Source: Leptospira sp. (GTDB lineage Bacteria > Spirochaetota > Leptospiria > Leptospirales > Leptospiraceae). From it: DNA of 64,000 bases. Shown here one piece after another: positions 46,434-56,129 of this stretch. The stretch is from NCBI GenBank assembly GCA_002786225.1, contig PEQN01000005.1, forward strand, positions 100,191 through 164,190. The letters are read 5' to 3'. The first letter of the stretch is position 1; every line of letters starts with the position of its first letter. The notes below the pieces were generated by a model that saw only the letters and a list, made by a program, of their open reading frames with translations, was not told the DNA's origin and made no database searches. Made by a program: the position numbers and the translations under genes.

Positions 46434-48722
46434 ATGTTAGAATCAATAGAAATCACTAAGTTTGGGAAATGGGTTGGACAGAAATTTAATCTTGGTAAGG
46501 TGAATTTTTTCTTTGGGGACAATGAATCGGGCAAGACAACTCTCTTCGATGCCTTTGTCTATGGTCTAAGCAATCCATCTGGAACATCGAAAATTGGGAA
46601 AAGTATAGCAGAGCGTTATGGAAAAGGTAAAAAAGATAAGCTAGTTCAAATTCAAGGGAAAGTTCCCGAAGGAATCGTTCCTGAAGAATTCATCAACCTG
46701 CATACCTTGAAAGCGGGGTCTATAGCTTGGGATCTCAAAGAAAATAGTTCTTGGCTAGATAAGGTGAAACAAGAATTATTTTCAGGCGGAATAGATCCCA
46801 ATAACATAGTTGAGGAGCTTGAACGACGATCCAAGATTTGGGCAAATGGGCATTTCACCAAACCAATAACAAACCTTAGTTTAAAGATCCAAGAATTGGA
46901 AGCAAAACTAAAATCTTTAATTTCTGAAAAAAATAATCTTCTCCAAGAAGAAAAGAACTTGCAAGATGCATCCTTGCATCGCGACCAAACACTAAGTAAT
47001 ATTCGTAAGTTAGAAGAAAGGCTCGAAGAAACGAAAAAGTTCATCCTCCAGGAAGAAGAAGCACGCAAGCTAAGTGAAAATAAACAAAATTATAAATCTA
47101 TTTCCAATTGGAAGGAGGCAAATCTTATCGTAGATGGACTCAAACAATTTGAAAAAGATCGTAGCCAAGAGTTAGCTGGAATTCTCAAGTCCATTCAAGA
47201 ATCTAAAATCCAACTTGAAAATAAAGAAAAATCCATTCAGAACAAGGAATTGGAGATCCTAAACTTAAAGAAAGTTTTGGAAGAAACAAAATCAAAATAT
47301 GAGAAAGAAGATTCCTTTGAAAAGTTAGCTCGAATTAACCAAGATAAAATCTTACAAATTTTACGTTCTCCAAAATTAATCACTCAGACAAAATGGAATC
47401 TTAGCTATCTTATACTTGCTATAGTGAGTATGATTCTTGGAAGCATTTTAACTTTTTTTGATATCCAAGAAAAATCTACACTTTTCCTGCTAGGTCTTGG
47501 CTGCTTAGTGCTTGGGCTTGTGTTTTTACTTTTTGCAAGAAGTAAAGAAATACTTCAAGATTCCGCATATTCCGTGCAAGCTGTTCGCGATATCCAAAGA
47601 GAGTGGAAACAGTCAACCCAAAGAAGTGATTTCGAAAATGACAAAACTTTAGATGAACTTCGTGAATCTTTAATCTTATTTCTCAACAGCAGATCAAATC
47701 AGAAAGAGAACATTGATTCTCAAAGGGATACTATCCAAAAAAAAGAAGCTGAGAAACTAAGCCTTCAAGAAGAATCTATTATTGAAAAACAAAAAGCAGA
47801 AGCATTCACAAAAATGCTTGAGTCTTTTCTAAAAGAACTAAATCTTTTGAACCCTGATGAATACTCTAAGAAACGTACAGAGTATTTATTAGCTAAGGAA
47901 AGTAAAAATTTGAATGAAGCTAGTCTTAGAGAAAGATACAAACTAAACAGCCAAGAATTTGAAAACTTTCTAAAAGATACAAATAGAGAAATAGAATCTG
48001 CCTCCGAGAAAGGAATATCACTTCCGAAATTGAATGATGCTGAATTTCAAAATCTTAAGTATAACCGCAATCAAATGGAAAGAGAATTAGAGAATTTGAA
48101 GAAGGAAGATGCAAATCTCTTTTCAAGTGCAACCAATCTCAAAGCTAAGTTGGATGCACAACTCAAACCACTTTCTATATCCCTACTTAACATCCAATCT
48201 GAGTTAATTGAGAAGCAAAATGAAAGATCCAATTTAGAATTGAGCCTAGAAGCAACCAAAGAAGCAAATGAGATATTCAAAGAGCTAGCCTTAGATGCTA
48301 GTGATACACTTCGCACTCTTGCTGAAGAAATTTCAATTTCAAGCAATAACATTTTCAATGAAAACCGTACTGTGGTGATCAATGAACTTAAAGATGATAA
48401 AATAGAAATGGTAGACAAAGGAAATGTAAAAAGAGCAATTGATAAACTTTCTTTGGGCACCAAGGATGCATTTTATATAGCTGCGAAGTTATCTTTATGC
48501 AGCAAGAGAGATCCTGATTTAAAATTATTTTTAATGGATGAGCCTTTTTTGTCTCTAGATGAGGAGAGAGAGAAAAAATCTCTAAGTATTATCAAAGACT
48601 ATGTAGATAACAAAGGTTGGCAATTGGTAATTCTTTCGAAAGATTACCAATTGCGGTCTTTAGTTCAAGAGATTTTCCAAACTGATTGCAATTTAGTGGA
48701 TCTAAACAATTTAACTGTTTAG
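46434..48722 (+). CDS. SbcC/YhaN-like ATPase with central membrane hairpin
   Basis: A 762-residue SMC-like ATPase. Walker A GDNESGKTT is at 28-36, the ABC-type signature LSLGTKDAFYIAAK near 672 and Walker B LFLMDEPFLSLDE near 699. Two long coiled coils flank a central pair of hydrophobic helices (about 324-371) where SbcC would have its zinc hook. This matches the YhaN-like branch and implies membrane attachment. No CxxC hook is present. It pairs with the nuclease gene one base upstream and ends four bases from the convergent PP2C gene. Confidence 0.83.
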   Translation: MLESIEITKFGKWVGQKFNLGKVNFFFGDNESGKTTLFDAFVYGLSNPSGTSKIGKSIAERYGKGKKDKLVQIQGKVPEGIVPEEFINLHTLKAGSIAWDLKENSSWLDKVKQELFSGGIDPNNIVEELERRSKIWANGHFTKPITNLSLKIQELEAKLKSLISEKNNLLQEEKNLQDASLHRDQTLSNIRKLEERLEETKKFILQEEEARKLSENKQNYKSISNWKEANLIVDGLKQFEKDRSQELAGILKSIQESKIQLENKEKSIQNKELEILNLKKVLEETKSKYEKEDSFEKLARINQDKILQILRSPKLITQTKWNLSYLILAIVSMILGSILTFFDIQEKSTLFLLGLGCLVLGLVFLLFARSKEILQDSAYSVQAVRDIQREWKQSTQRSDFENDKTLDELRESLILFLNSRSNQKENIDSQRDTIQKKEAEKLSLQEESIIEKQKAEAFTKMLESFLKELNLLNPDEYSKKRTEYLLAKESKNLNEASLRERYKLNSQEFENFLKDTNREIESASEKGISLPKLNDAEFQNLKYNRNQMERELENLKKEDANLFSSATNLKAKLDAQLKPLSISLLNIQSELIEKQNERSNLELSLEATKEANEIFKELALDASDTLRTLAEEISISSNNIFNENRTVVINELKDDKIEMVDKGNVKRAIDKLSLGTKDAFYIAAKLSLCSKRDPDLKLFLMDEPFLSLDEEREKKSLSIIKDYVDNKGWQLVILSKDYQLRSLVQEIFQTDCNLVDLNNLTV

Positions 48723-48725
48723 AAG

Positions 48726-50261
48726 CTAAGCGACTCGCTTAACAACCATTAAGCTAATGTCGTCATAGATTTCTGTTGAGCCTATGAAAACTTTTAGATC
48801 CGCATAAATACCGGCTACTATTTCTGCAGCTGGTAAGTGGGCAAGTTCTTCAAATTTTGCCTTTAGGCGGTGGTGGCCATAGTAATGTTTCTCTTTGTTC
48901 TCAGCCTCAGTCACTCCATCTGTATATCCAAGGAATGTATCTCCAATTGCAAAATCTATTTCTCTTTCTGCAACCATCCCTTCAATATTATCAGTGAGAC
49001 CTACATAAATTCCCAAATCTATAGTATCAATAATCTTAGATTCTTTCTGTCCAGCTTTCATAATCAGAAAATCTTCATGCTGCCCTGTTAGAAATATCTT
49101 TCCATTTTCATAATGAAACAAAGATAAGGTGAGATTTCTTGTATCCTTCATCCTGCCCTGAATATTTCCAAATAGAACGGAGTTTATATTCATGAGAATC
49201 TCCGGTAAGGTCTGCCCTCCTCTTTCTAGAGAAGATCGAAAAGAGCACTGAGTCATCATCATCACGACACCTGATTGTAGACCGTGACCTGTAACATCGC
49301 CCATAGCGAAGTAAGTAGAACCGTTAGGCATAGGATAAACATCGTAATAATCTCCACCTACTTCATTGGCGGCTTCCATCATTGCAGCAACTTGCAAATC
49401 CTTACAATTGGAAATTTCTTGAGAGCTAGGAAGTACCATAGCCTGCAATTGTCTGGCTACATCCAATTCCATACCTAGTCTCATATTCTCTTCGAGTATA
49501 GCTTTCTTTTCTGTATCAAAAATAAGGTTAGCTTGCCTTTGGGAAGTATCATTCGCATTTTTAATTGAATAAATGACTAGATAAGCGGTTAGTCCCATAT
49601 AAAAGGATTTGAGGATAAAACCCATAGGAGCGATAGAAACAAGGATAAATTTCTCACCAGCCTTGCCCATCTCAGGAGAAATACTTGCACTGAGTTCTAT
49701 TAATTTTGCAAGCATGGGCTTCATGTCCCCATAAAAATAAAACATCAATCCACCATATTGCAATATAGCAAGTGCAGCAGCGAAGTAAATTACTGATTTT
49801 CTATTTCGGATAGAAGCAAGTGCTATCAACATAAAATAGATAAAGGACATAGCACCAGTATAGGTATGGGTAGGATTCAAGGATGAAATAGAAAGATACC
49901 AAAGTAGAGTGGTAAGGACAGTTATTTCTAAAAAGCTTGCAAAGTATTTGATCTGACTATAATAAACTCCCGATTTTTGGGACTTTTTCAAGAGTACAAA
50001 AACGATAATGTTAAATACTAAAAGAATAGAAATTGCGCTCAATTGACCATACAATTCAACTACCGGTCTTCCTCCCAAACGAGAAAGAACGGAAAAGAGA
50101 ATTAAAAAACCAATGAAGAAAAATCGAAACTGAGAAGCAAAATACTCAGCCCTTATCTCACCTTCAACCTGTATTTCATGAATTCTTTTCTTCCAATAAT
50201 CTGTGAGTTGAAATCGAAACGCTTTTTCTTCTTCTGCATGTGTACTTTGGTGGTTATCCAT
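48726..50261 (-). CDS. Membrane RsbU-type PP2C phosphatase
   Basis: A 511-residue signalling phosphatase. A soluble N-terminus (about 1-45) precedes six to seven membrane helices (about 45-235), a helical linker and a SpoIIE domain (about 275-511). Motifs are VGGDYYD near 300, GDVTGHG near 322, TDGVTE near 449 and DDIS near 501. The usual AGHP is replaced by GQHED, which contacts no metal in known structures. It is divergent from the GNAT-cNMP-methyltransferase gene and convergent with the SbcC-like gene. Confidence 0.88.
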   Translation of the reverse strand: MDNHQSTHAEEEKAFRFQLTDYWKKRIHEIQVEGEIRAEYFASQFRFFFIGFLILFSVLSRLGGRPVVELYGQLSAISILLVFNIIVFVLLKKSQKSGVYYSQIKYFASFLEITVLTTLLWYLSISSLNPTHTYTGAMSFIYFMLIALASIRNRKSVIYFAAALAILQYGGLMFYFYGDMKPMLAKLIELSASISPEMGKAGEKFILVSIAPMGFILKSFYMGLTAYLVIYSIKNANDTSQRQANLIFDTEKKAILEENMRLGMELDVARQLQAMVLPSSQEISNCKDLQVAAMMEAANEVGGDYYDVYPMPNGSTYFAMGDVTGHGLQSGVVMMMTQCSFRSSLERGGQTLPEILMNINSVLFGNIQGRMKDTRNLTLSLFHYENGKIFLTGQHEDFLIMKAGQKESKIIDTIDLGIYVGLTDNIEGMVAEREIDFAIGDTFLGYTDGVTEAENKEKHYYGHHRLKAKFEELAHLPAAEIVAGIYADLKVFIGSTEIYDDISLMVVKRVA

Positions 50262-50394
50262 AATTTCTTACCTTGGACAAAAATAATAAAAGAAAATATA
50301 AAATCTAGTCAAAAGTGAAAGATTAGCTTTTTTTTGTCTATCTAGCCGTCGATTAGTATTAATAGTTAGATCAAAAGTATAAAAATAATTTCCT

Positions 50395-52395
50395 ATGTCA
50401 CTTTCCGTATCAATCGCTAAAACACATGAAGAAAAGCAAAAAATTTTTGCTTTACGCTACCATATTTATATTGATGAATTAATGCGAAACCAAGCTTTCG
50501 CAAACCATGATCTAAAGACAATCCAAGAACCCTGGGATGATACCGCCCATTTACTTTATGTGAAGGACGATGATGAAATTGTTGGTACTCTTAGGATGAA
50601 TCGAAAAATGGATGGTCCTTTGGAATATGAAGAGCTTTATGAATTAGAAAAATTTACACCCTATTATCCAAACTCAATTTCCATGACAACCAAACTCCTG
50701 GTATTGGATAAATATAGAAATTCTATGGCTGCTAGTTTGCTTTGTATGAGCGCATATGAAATACATAGAGAATGGGGATTGCAATTTAATATTATTGATA
50801 CAAGACCTCATTTAGTTCGTCTGTACCAACAATTAGGCTATAGATTTTATAAAGAAAATATCAACCATCCTGAGTTTGGAAATGCGATACCTTTAGTACT
50901 CATACTAGATGATTTAGATTATTTAAAAGAAGTTAGGTCTCCTTTTCAAAGAATTGCTAAGAAATATGAGAACAAAAAGAATACTGCTGAATTCTTCAAG
51001 AAACAATTTCCAAAATACTACAGTGTAAAACCTTTATTCTCCATGAGTCATGAAGTACTCTGGAACACATTTACAGAACAAGTAAACATAGATCCAAGAA
51101 AAGTTCTAACTTTTATGTCAGGATTTTCATCGGAAGAAGCAACTAAGATTTTAGCCCAACTTGATTTATTGGATTTTGAGCGCTCTGATGTAGTATTCGA
51201 GAAAGATGATGAAAGTGAAGGCATGTACTGCATTTTAGAAGGTTCTGTTGAAGTTGTTATTCCAGGCACAAAAGGCAATCAATTGTTAGCAATTCTAAGT
51301 CAGGGAGAAATATTCGGCGAACTTGGGTTTGTATCTAAGATTAAGAGAACTGCTAAAATTGTTGTAAGGGAAAAATCTAAAATTCTTCTACTCAACCAAA
51401 AAGAATTTGTAAAACTCGAAGCAAACTACCCATCACTAGCATTAAAACTTCTTACAAATTTGTTTTCTATCTTAGTCAATCGTTTCAATGAAAAACATGA
51501 AGCACTCATGGAAGCTAGAGCAGTTTTAGACACAGTATTATTTGATTATACAAAAGACATCAACCATAACCTAGGAGAGAATGAAATGAGTGAAGAAAAA
51601 ACCAAAGGATCTTATGTAGTTTCCGAATTTGCAGATTCGTCAGGGGAATTAGATAGATTGAGATTCCAAGCCAAAGCAGGTTTTGACTTAGAAAGAAAAA
51701 TGTTTGATAGCTTTGGTATTAATCATGGATCTGAAATTTTAGATGTAGGTTGCGGACCTGCATTTTTCGCAAATGAAGTTTATAATGCTTACAAACCAAA
51801 AATAATCCATGGAATTGAACTTGATACCAATCTTATCAACATAGCAACCAAAGAAAATTCCTCTCTTCCTGCCATGAAATTCACACAAGGAAGTGTGTAT
51901 GAACTTCCTCTCAAAGATGCAAGCTATGATTTAGTTTATTCTAGATTCGTTTTTCAACATTTAGAAAATCCTATGAAGGGTGTTAAAGAACTGAAAAGAG
52001 TTATAAAGCCCAATGGTCTTGTAATCATAGAAGATATTGATGACGGCCTACTCTTTTTAGAACCAAAGCCTGACTCTTATGATCTAGTTCAAAATACCTC
52101 TGAAAAAATTCAAAAAGAGTTAGGTGGAGATAGACTTATAGGAAGGAAACTATATGCTATGATGAAAAATGCTGGATTTAGTAAAATCTCCATCAAATAT
52201 CTTCCTGTTAGTTCCCTTAAAGTTGGTATGGAAGCTTTTATTTTTGCTGCTTATGGTTTTAAATTTGATCATCTAAAGCGTTCTGGAGCGAGTGATGAGA
52301 TGGTAAACAAGGCAAAAGCAGAATTCTTTGATCTAGTTAAGAATCCAGATGCTTATGGGACATTAATGATTGTGTTTGCCATCGGACATGTTTAA
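50395..52395 (+). CDS. GNAT-cNMP-methyltransferase three-domain protein
   Basis: A 666-residue soluble protein with three modules. Residues 1 to about 185 are a GNAT/LuxI-fold acyltransferase of the N-acyl amino acid synthase kind (FALRYHIYIDE, IVGTLRMNR, RPHLVRLYQQLGY). About 260-365 are a cyclic-nucleotide-binding domain; FGELGF and KRTAK keep the Glu and Arg that hold cAMP or cGMP. About 445-666 are a class I SAM methyltransferase with ILDVGCGP. A short acidic linker lies near 395-410. The likely reading is cNMP-gated acyl transfer followed by methylation of the product. Substrates are unknown. Confidence 0.82.
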   Translation: MSLSVSIAKTHEEKQKIFALRYHIYIDELMRNQAFANHDLKTIQEPWDDTAHLLYVKDDDEIVGTLRMNRKMDGPLEYEELYELEKFTPYYPNSISMTTKLLVLDKYRNSMAASLLCMSAYEIHREWGLQFNIIDTRPHLVRLYQQLGYRFYKENINHPEFGNAIPLVLILDDLDYLKEVRSPFQRIAKKYENKKNTAEFFKKQFPKYYSVKPLFSMSHEVLWNTFTEQVNIDPRKVLTFMSGFSSEEATKILAQLDLLDFERSDVVFEKDDESEGMYCILEGSVEVVIPGTKGNQLLAILSQGEIFGELGFVSKIKRTAKIVVREKSKILLLNQKEFVKLEANYPSLALKLLTNLFSILVNRFNEKHEALMEARAVLDTVLFDYTKDINHNLGENEMSEEKTKGSYVVSEFADSSGELDRLRFQAKAGFDLERKMFDSFGINHGSEILDVGCGPAFFANEVYNAYKPKIIHGIELDTNLINIATKENSSLPAMKFTQGSVYELPLKDASYDLVYSRFVFQHLENPMKGVKELKRVIKPNGLVIIEDIDDGLLFLEPKPDSYDLVQNTSEKIQKELGGDRLIGRKLYAMMKNAGFSKISIKYLPVSSLKVGMEAFIFAAYGFKFDHLKRSGASDEMVNKAKAEFFDLVKNPDAYGTLMIVFAIGHV

Positions 52396-52439
52396 GATTT
52401 AAAGATGGCTATTTAAATTCCGCTTTACAATTGCAATTG

Positions 52440-52477
52440 GCTTATTTGGAAATATTTTATTACCAAATAAGCTCTTT
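52440..52477 (+). terminator. Terminator of the GNAT-cNMP-methyltransferase gene
   Basis: Arms GCTTATTTGG (52440-52449) and CCAAATAAGC (52463-52472) form a perfect 10-bp stem with a 13-base loop, followed on the plus strand by TCTTTT. The minus-strand tail has no T run. Confidence 0.65.
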
Positions 52478-52480
52478 TAC

Positions 52481-53830
52481 TTAAAAATCTGTATCTGCTC
52501 TTGAAAGAGGCGATTCCATTTCTTCTGAAGAAAGTTGATTTCTGGGAATTCGTCCAATTTTCTTTCTCGTTCGCACTCCAAAAAAAAGTGCCCAAAGAAC
52601 AAGAAACATTCCTAAAATGAGAAATAATTTCTTATATAAAAATATCATCGCAAGGAAAAATAAAACAGAAAGCAATAAGGATATTCCTGGTAAAATGGGA
52701 TATCCAATCATCCGGAATGGACGATGTAGATCAGGTTTATAGACACGCAAATGAAAGAAAGATAACATAGAGATCATATACATTCCACAGGCTCCCATAG
52801 CGGCTAAAGTGATCAATTGATCTGTGTCGCCAAACAAAAGTGCTATGATTCCTATAGCTCCACCAAAAAGCACTGCGCTGGATGGAATGAATGATTTAGA
52901 ATCAAGTCGTGAAAGAAAGTTAGGCAAATAGCCTTCTCTAGCTAGAGCAAAAATCTGCCGCGAAAAGCCAAGAATAATTCCCATTAAGGAAGCTATTAAT
53001 CCAAACAAACCAATAAAGGTAAAAACTTGAACCAACCAAAAATTTGTTCCAAAAACAGAACCCATAACAAAGGAAAGTGGATAATCAAGCTTTGATGCAG
53101 ATCTTGTATCTATATTTCCAGCAGTTACAAAAAGAACAGTAAATGCAAAAAAAATCAAAGTAGAAATGCCTGCTCCATAACCTTTAGGTATATCTGAGGA
53201 AGGATTCTTAACTTCTTCAGCAGACATTGCTACACCTTCAACTGCTAAGAAAAACCAAATAGCATAAGGCAGAGCATGTAAGATTGGAAGAAATTGCCAA
53301 TCCTGACGGAAGTCTAATTTTGCAAGATCGAAAGTGGGAAGTAAGCTAACCGTATAAATTACTAATCCAGAGACAGCTACCATAGTTACGAAAAGTTCGA
53401 ATTTTGCCGTTTGCTTTACACCAAAGAGATTCACAATTAATAAAAGAATAAAAAAAGTTAAGGAAGCAAGCAGAGGTGGAACATTAGGAAAAATGAAATG
53501 AAAATAAGCACCTAATGCACTTGCTATGGCAGGTGGAGCTAAAACAAATTCTACCAAGGTAAAGAACCCAACCAAAAAACCTCCCCAAGCACCAAAGGCG
53601 AAATGAGCGTAAGCCGAAGGTCCACCCGAATGAGGAAGAGATGCCGATAGTTCAGTGAAACTAAAACTAAACAAACTATAAAAAATAGCCACAATTCCAA
53701 CCGCAATTGCGAATTCTATGAAATTAGCATACTTCCAACCAAAATTCCATCCAAAGTAATCACCCGAGATAACAAGACCAACTGCTATAGCCCAAAGATG
53801 TATGGGACCCAAGGATTGATTCATTTTCAT
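52481..53830 (-). CDS. APC-family permease, ethanolamine-permease-like
   Basis: A 449-residue amino acid/amine permease with twelve membrane helices. The first helix has GLVISGDYFGWNFGW, the form typical of ethanolamine permeases (Eat) as opposed to general amino acid permeases. HSGGPSAYAHFAFG and the EGVAMSAEE segment in helix 6 also fit. The tail of about 35 residues is hydrophilic. The plus-strand cupin starts 252 bases upstream of it. No ethanolamine ammonia-lyase gene is in the window, so the substrate is uncertain. Confidence 0.8.
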   Translation of the reverse strand: MKMNQSLGPIHLWAIAVGLVISGDYFGWNFGWKYANFIEFAIAVGIVAIFYSLFSFSFTELSASLPHSGGPSAYAHFAFGAWGGFLVGFFTLVEFVLAPPAIASALGAYFHFIFPNVPPLLASLTFFILLLIVNLFGVKQTAKFELFVTMVAVSGLVIYTVSLLPTFDLAKLDFRQDWQFLPILHALPYAIWFFLAVEGVAMSAEEVKNPSSDIPKGYGAGISTLIFFAFTVLFVTAGNIDTRSASKLDYPLSFVMGSVFGTNFWLVQVFTFIGLFGLIASLMGIILGFSRQIFALAREGYLPNFLSRLDSKSFIPSSAVLFGGAIGIIALLFGDTDQLITLAAMGACGMYMISMLSFFHLRVYKPDLHRPFRMIGYPILPGISLLLSVLFFLAMIFLYKKLFLILGMFLVLWALFFGVRTRKKIGRIPRNQLSSEEMESPLSRADTDF

Positions 53831-54081
53831 TCTTAATAATCCTACTTGATATATTTAAAGTTTCTCAAAAACATTAGCAAGCTCTTAAGATATGGTACAA
53901 ACGTACAAAGAAAAGTGAAATTTGTATTTTCATAAATAAAATAGTATTTTTAGGATTTAGCTTCTTTTATTTTTGTATCGAGTTGCTATTTGCTAGCAAA
54001 AGGAAAATCATAGAAAATAGAATTAGTTATGATAATTATAAAATTTGGTTTTAGTCTAATAAGAAATTTAAAAGAGCTTTT

Positions 54082-54453
54082 ATGAAATCACAAAAATTTT
54101 TCCACCAGAACAATCCAACTTCCATCCCAGTTCCCGATCTTAAAATGATTCAAGAACATTTTGGCAAGGTCGCAACTCATTCTTCCGACATAAGTATAGC
54201 GCATATGATTGCTCCTCCTGGATGGTCGGAACCTTTCCAAACTCCGGACTTTGATGAATATACCTTGATGGTTAGAGGGAAAAAGATTCTTGAAATTGAG
54301 GGTGAAAAAGTGACTGTCTCAGCAGGAGAATCCATCCTCATCAAAAAAGGAACAAGAGTTAAGTATTCCAATCCTTTCGAAGAAGAGGCAGAATACTGGG
54401 CAATTTGCACTCCAGCATTCTCAATTGAAGCTGTTCACAGAGAGGACGTGTAG
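54082..54453 (+). CDS. Small cupin protein
   Basis: A single-cupin protein of 123 residues. The first motif is reduced (PPGWSEPFQTPDFDEYTLMVRG) and the second is present (GESILIKKGTRVKY), but the usual His ligands are mostly missing, so metal binding is doubtful. It is divergent from the ethanolamine-type permease, and similar cupins occur beside ethanolamine genes, which is the only hint of a role. Confidence 0.7.
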   Translation: MKSQKFFHQNNPTSIPVPDLKMIQEHFGKVATHSSDISIAHMIAPPGWSEPFQTPDFDEYTLMVRGKKILEIEGEKVTVSAGESILIKKGTRVKYSNPFEEEAEYWAICTPAFSIEAVHREDV

Positions 54454-54486
54454 AAATTTCCCAATTGAAGCTTAATAGAATTATTG

Positions 54487-54523
54487 ATTTAGAAAATCTT
54501 GAATTGACTTATTTTCTAAATCT
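54487..54523. terminator. AT-rich hairpin between convergent cupin and rhodanese genes
   Basis: Arms GATTTAGAAAAT (54487-54498) and ATTTTCTAAATC (54512-54523) pair perfectly over 12 bp with a 13-base loop, in the 131-base gap between two convergent genes. No T tract follows on either side, so termination is only a guess. Confidence 0.35.
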
Positions 54524-54584
54524 AGTTCAAGCAGTCTCTGGCTTTAGAAGGAATCAAATATTTCATATCCTAATTCAATTCAAA

Positions 54585-54962
54585 CTACTTTTGTGAGGCT
54601 GCTTCTAAGTCATTAAGCCCACCTGCGTTTGTTACATCAGAAAAACCATTTCGGATCAAAATGTCCCTTGCTGAAGCAGATCTTCCTCCAGAAGCACAAT
54701 AAACAACTATGGGCTTATCCTTTGGAATAGAATTTAATTTGTCAGATATATCAGCTACAGGAATATTGATAGATCCTGGAAAAGATGAGACGGCGTATTC
54801 CATACTTGATCTTACATCAATGATGGTGGCACCTTGTTGAATTTTAGTGTATGCTTGCTGTGCTGCACTCGATCCACCTAATTTTACATTTCGATTTGAG
54901 AATCGAAAAACTAAAAAAATTGTTGATACAACCAATGTGATAATTGTTATTGTTAAACCCAT
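54585..54962 (-). CDS. Membrane-anchored rhodanese
   Basis: A 125-residue protein with one N-terminal membrane helix (about 1-22) and a single rhodanese domain on the periplasmic or cytoplasmic face. The active-site loop is CASGGRS with its catalytic Cys, and the IIDVRSSMEY motif starts the domain. The ATG at 54962 is chosen over an in-frame TTG at 54971, which lies too close to AAAGGA. It probably transfers sulfane sulfur; the partner is unknown. Confidence 0.82.
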   Translation of the reverse strand: MGLTITIITLVVSTIFLVFRFSNRNVKLGGSSAAQQAYTKIQQGATIIDVRSSMEYAVSSFPGSINIPVADISDKLNSIPKDKPIVVYCASGGRSASARDILIRNGFSDVTNAGGLNDLEAASQK

Positions 54963-55042
54963 TTTATTCAAATCCTTTGCCCTCTGAGTGTCTTAGCTAA
55001 ATAATTTATTTTTTAAATAATCGTCTTAGTTCTGTTAGAAAA

Positions 55043-56128
55043 TCAATTGCCCGATTTCTTTAGTTGGTTAAATATATAATTCGTATAATCCTTGTAACAT
55101 GCAGGTGACATATGACCAGAGTCCAAGAACAAATCACAATTGTAATTAGGATCATCATTCATATTCCATAAATCAACTTTATGCTCTTTCTGAAATTTTG
55201 ATATCGTTGGAAACCAAAGATTATACACAGTAGATTTTTCTTTGCTTTTGGTTGTTACCAGTTCATTTTGAATCAATGTATAATAAGGTCTAGATAAACG
55301 AACCCAAATTGCGGCCTTGGGGATATTCATTTCATCTAGAATCTTATAGGAAAGACCTAGAAAATACATGGGTTGGTCTTTGAAATGATAAGGAACCATA
55401 TAAGAATGGAAATCTCCCCAGGAAGACTTCTTGAGCATTTCATCGGGCATGATACCAGATGAAGTTCCGGGAGTCATAGCAGAGCCTTTCCCATCTTTAA
55501 GGCTTTTCTTGAGTCCAGCACGAAGTTCACGATAGCTTTTTAAAATAGCAAAATCATCTTTCACTCTCGCAAGAACAGTTGCCATTTTGGGACGATAGTG
55601 GTAGGTCTTAAACATTCTCTTGGCAAGTAAGGTAGAAATTTCTGAGCTTGAATAATTTTTGGAATGTCTGAGTACAAATGATACACTGAGTCCATTCGTA
55701 AGAACATCATCTAAGCTGATGACAGCAGCAGAATTATAAGCTTCTACGGATTGATCCAATAATACAAAGTTAGGCTTAACCTTATCCTCTTGGAATCTTT
55801 CAAGCCAATACAAGGTATAATCGGGGGTTCCTCCTGGTACGGAAAAATTAAAAAGAGTCCAATCTTTGAATTCAGATTCAATATAAGCGTTCTCAAAAAG
55901 CAAGGCTCTAGAAGTCCCAAAATAAACTAAAACTTTACGGTGATTCTCTTGTTTCAAATATGCTTTGAGCTCATCATACAATTCTTCTTTTTGAGAATAA
56001 TTGATCTCGGACATAGTCTTAGAAAAATAGGTCTGGATATTTTCTGAAAGTAAAACCTTATCTAAGATAAAGGCTAAGATAAAAGCTAAAAATGGAGCAA
56101 GTATGAATTTATTTTTTATCAGTGTCAT
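55043..56128 (-). CDS. DUF1574-type SGNH-like envelope protein
   Basis: A 361-residue protein from the ATG at 56128, one base after the MBOAT stop; the longer open frame from 56179 lies inside the MBOAT gene. One N-terminal membrane helix is followed by a periplasmic SGNH/AlgX-like domain: FGTSRALLFENAY near the nucleophile (GTSR), and a C-terminal DSGHMSPACY block supplying Asp and His. This matches DUF1574, found in Leptospira beside MBOAT genes. The pair probably O-acylates an envelope glycan. Confidence 0.78.
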   Translation of the reverse strand: MTLIKNKFILAPFLAFILAFILDKVLLSENIQTYFSKTMSEINYSQKEELYDELKAYLKQENHRKVLVYFGTSRALLFENAYIESEFKDWTLFNFSVPGGTPDYTLYWLERFQEDKVKPNFVLLDQSVEAYNSAAVISLDDVLTNGLSVSFVLRHSKNYSSSEISTLLAKRMFKTYHYRPKMATVLARVKDDFAILKSYRELRAGLKKSLKDGKGSAMTPGTSSGIMPDEMLKKSSWGDFHSYMVPYHFKDQPMYFLGLSYKILDEMNIPKAAIWVRLSRPYYTLIQNELVTTKSKEKSTVYNLWFPTISKFQKEHKVDLWNMNDDPNYNCDLFLDSGHMSPACYKDYTNYIFNQLKKSGN

Positions 56129-56129
56129 A

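Noticed and set aside
53989..54000. 12-base palindrome TTTGCTAGCAAA between permease and cupin
   Set aside because: Too short and too AT-rich to separate from chance; no regulator gene is adjacent.
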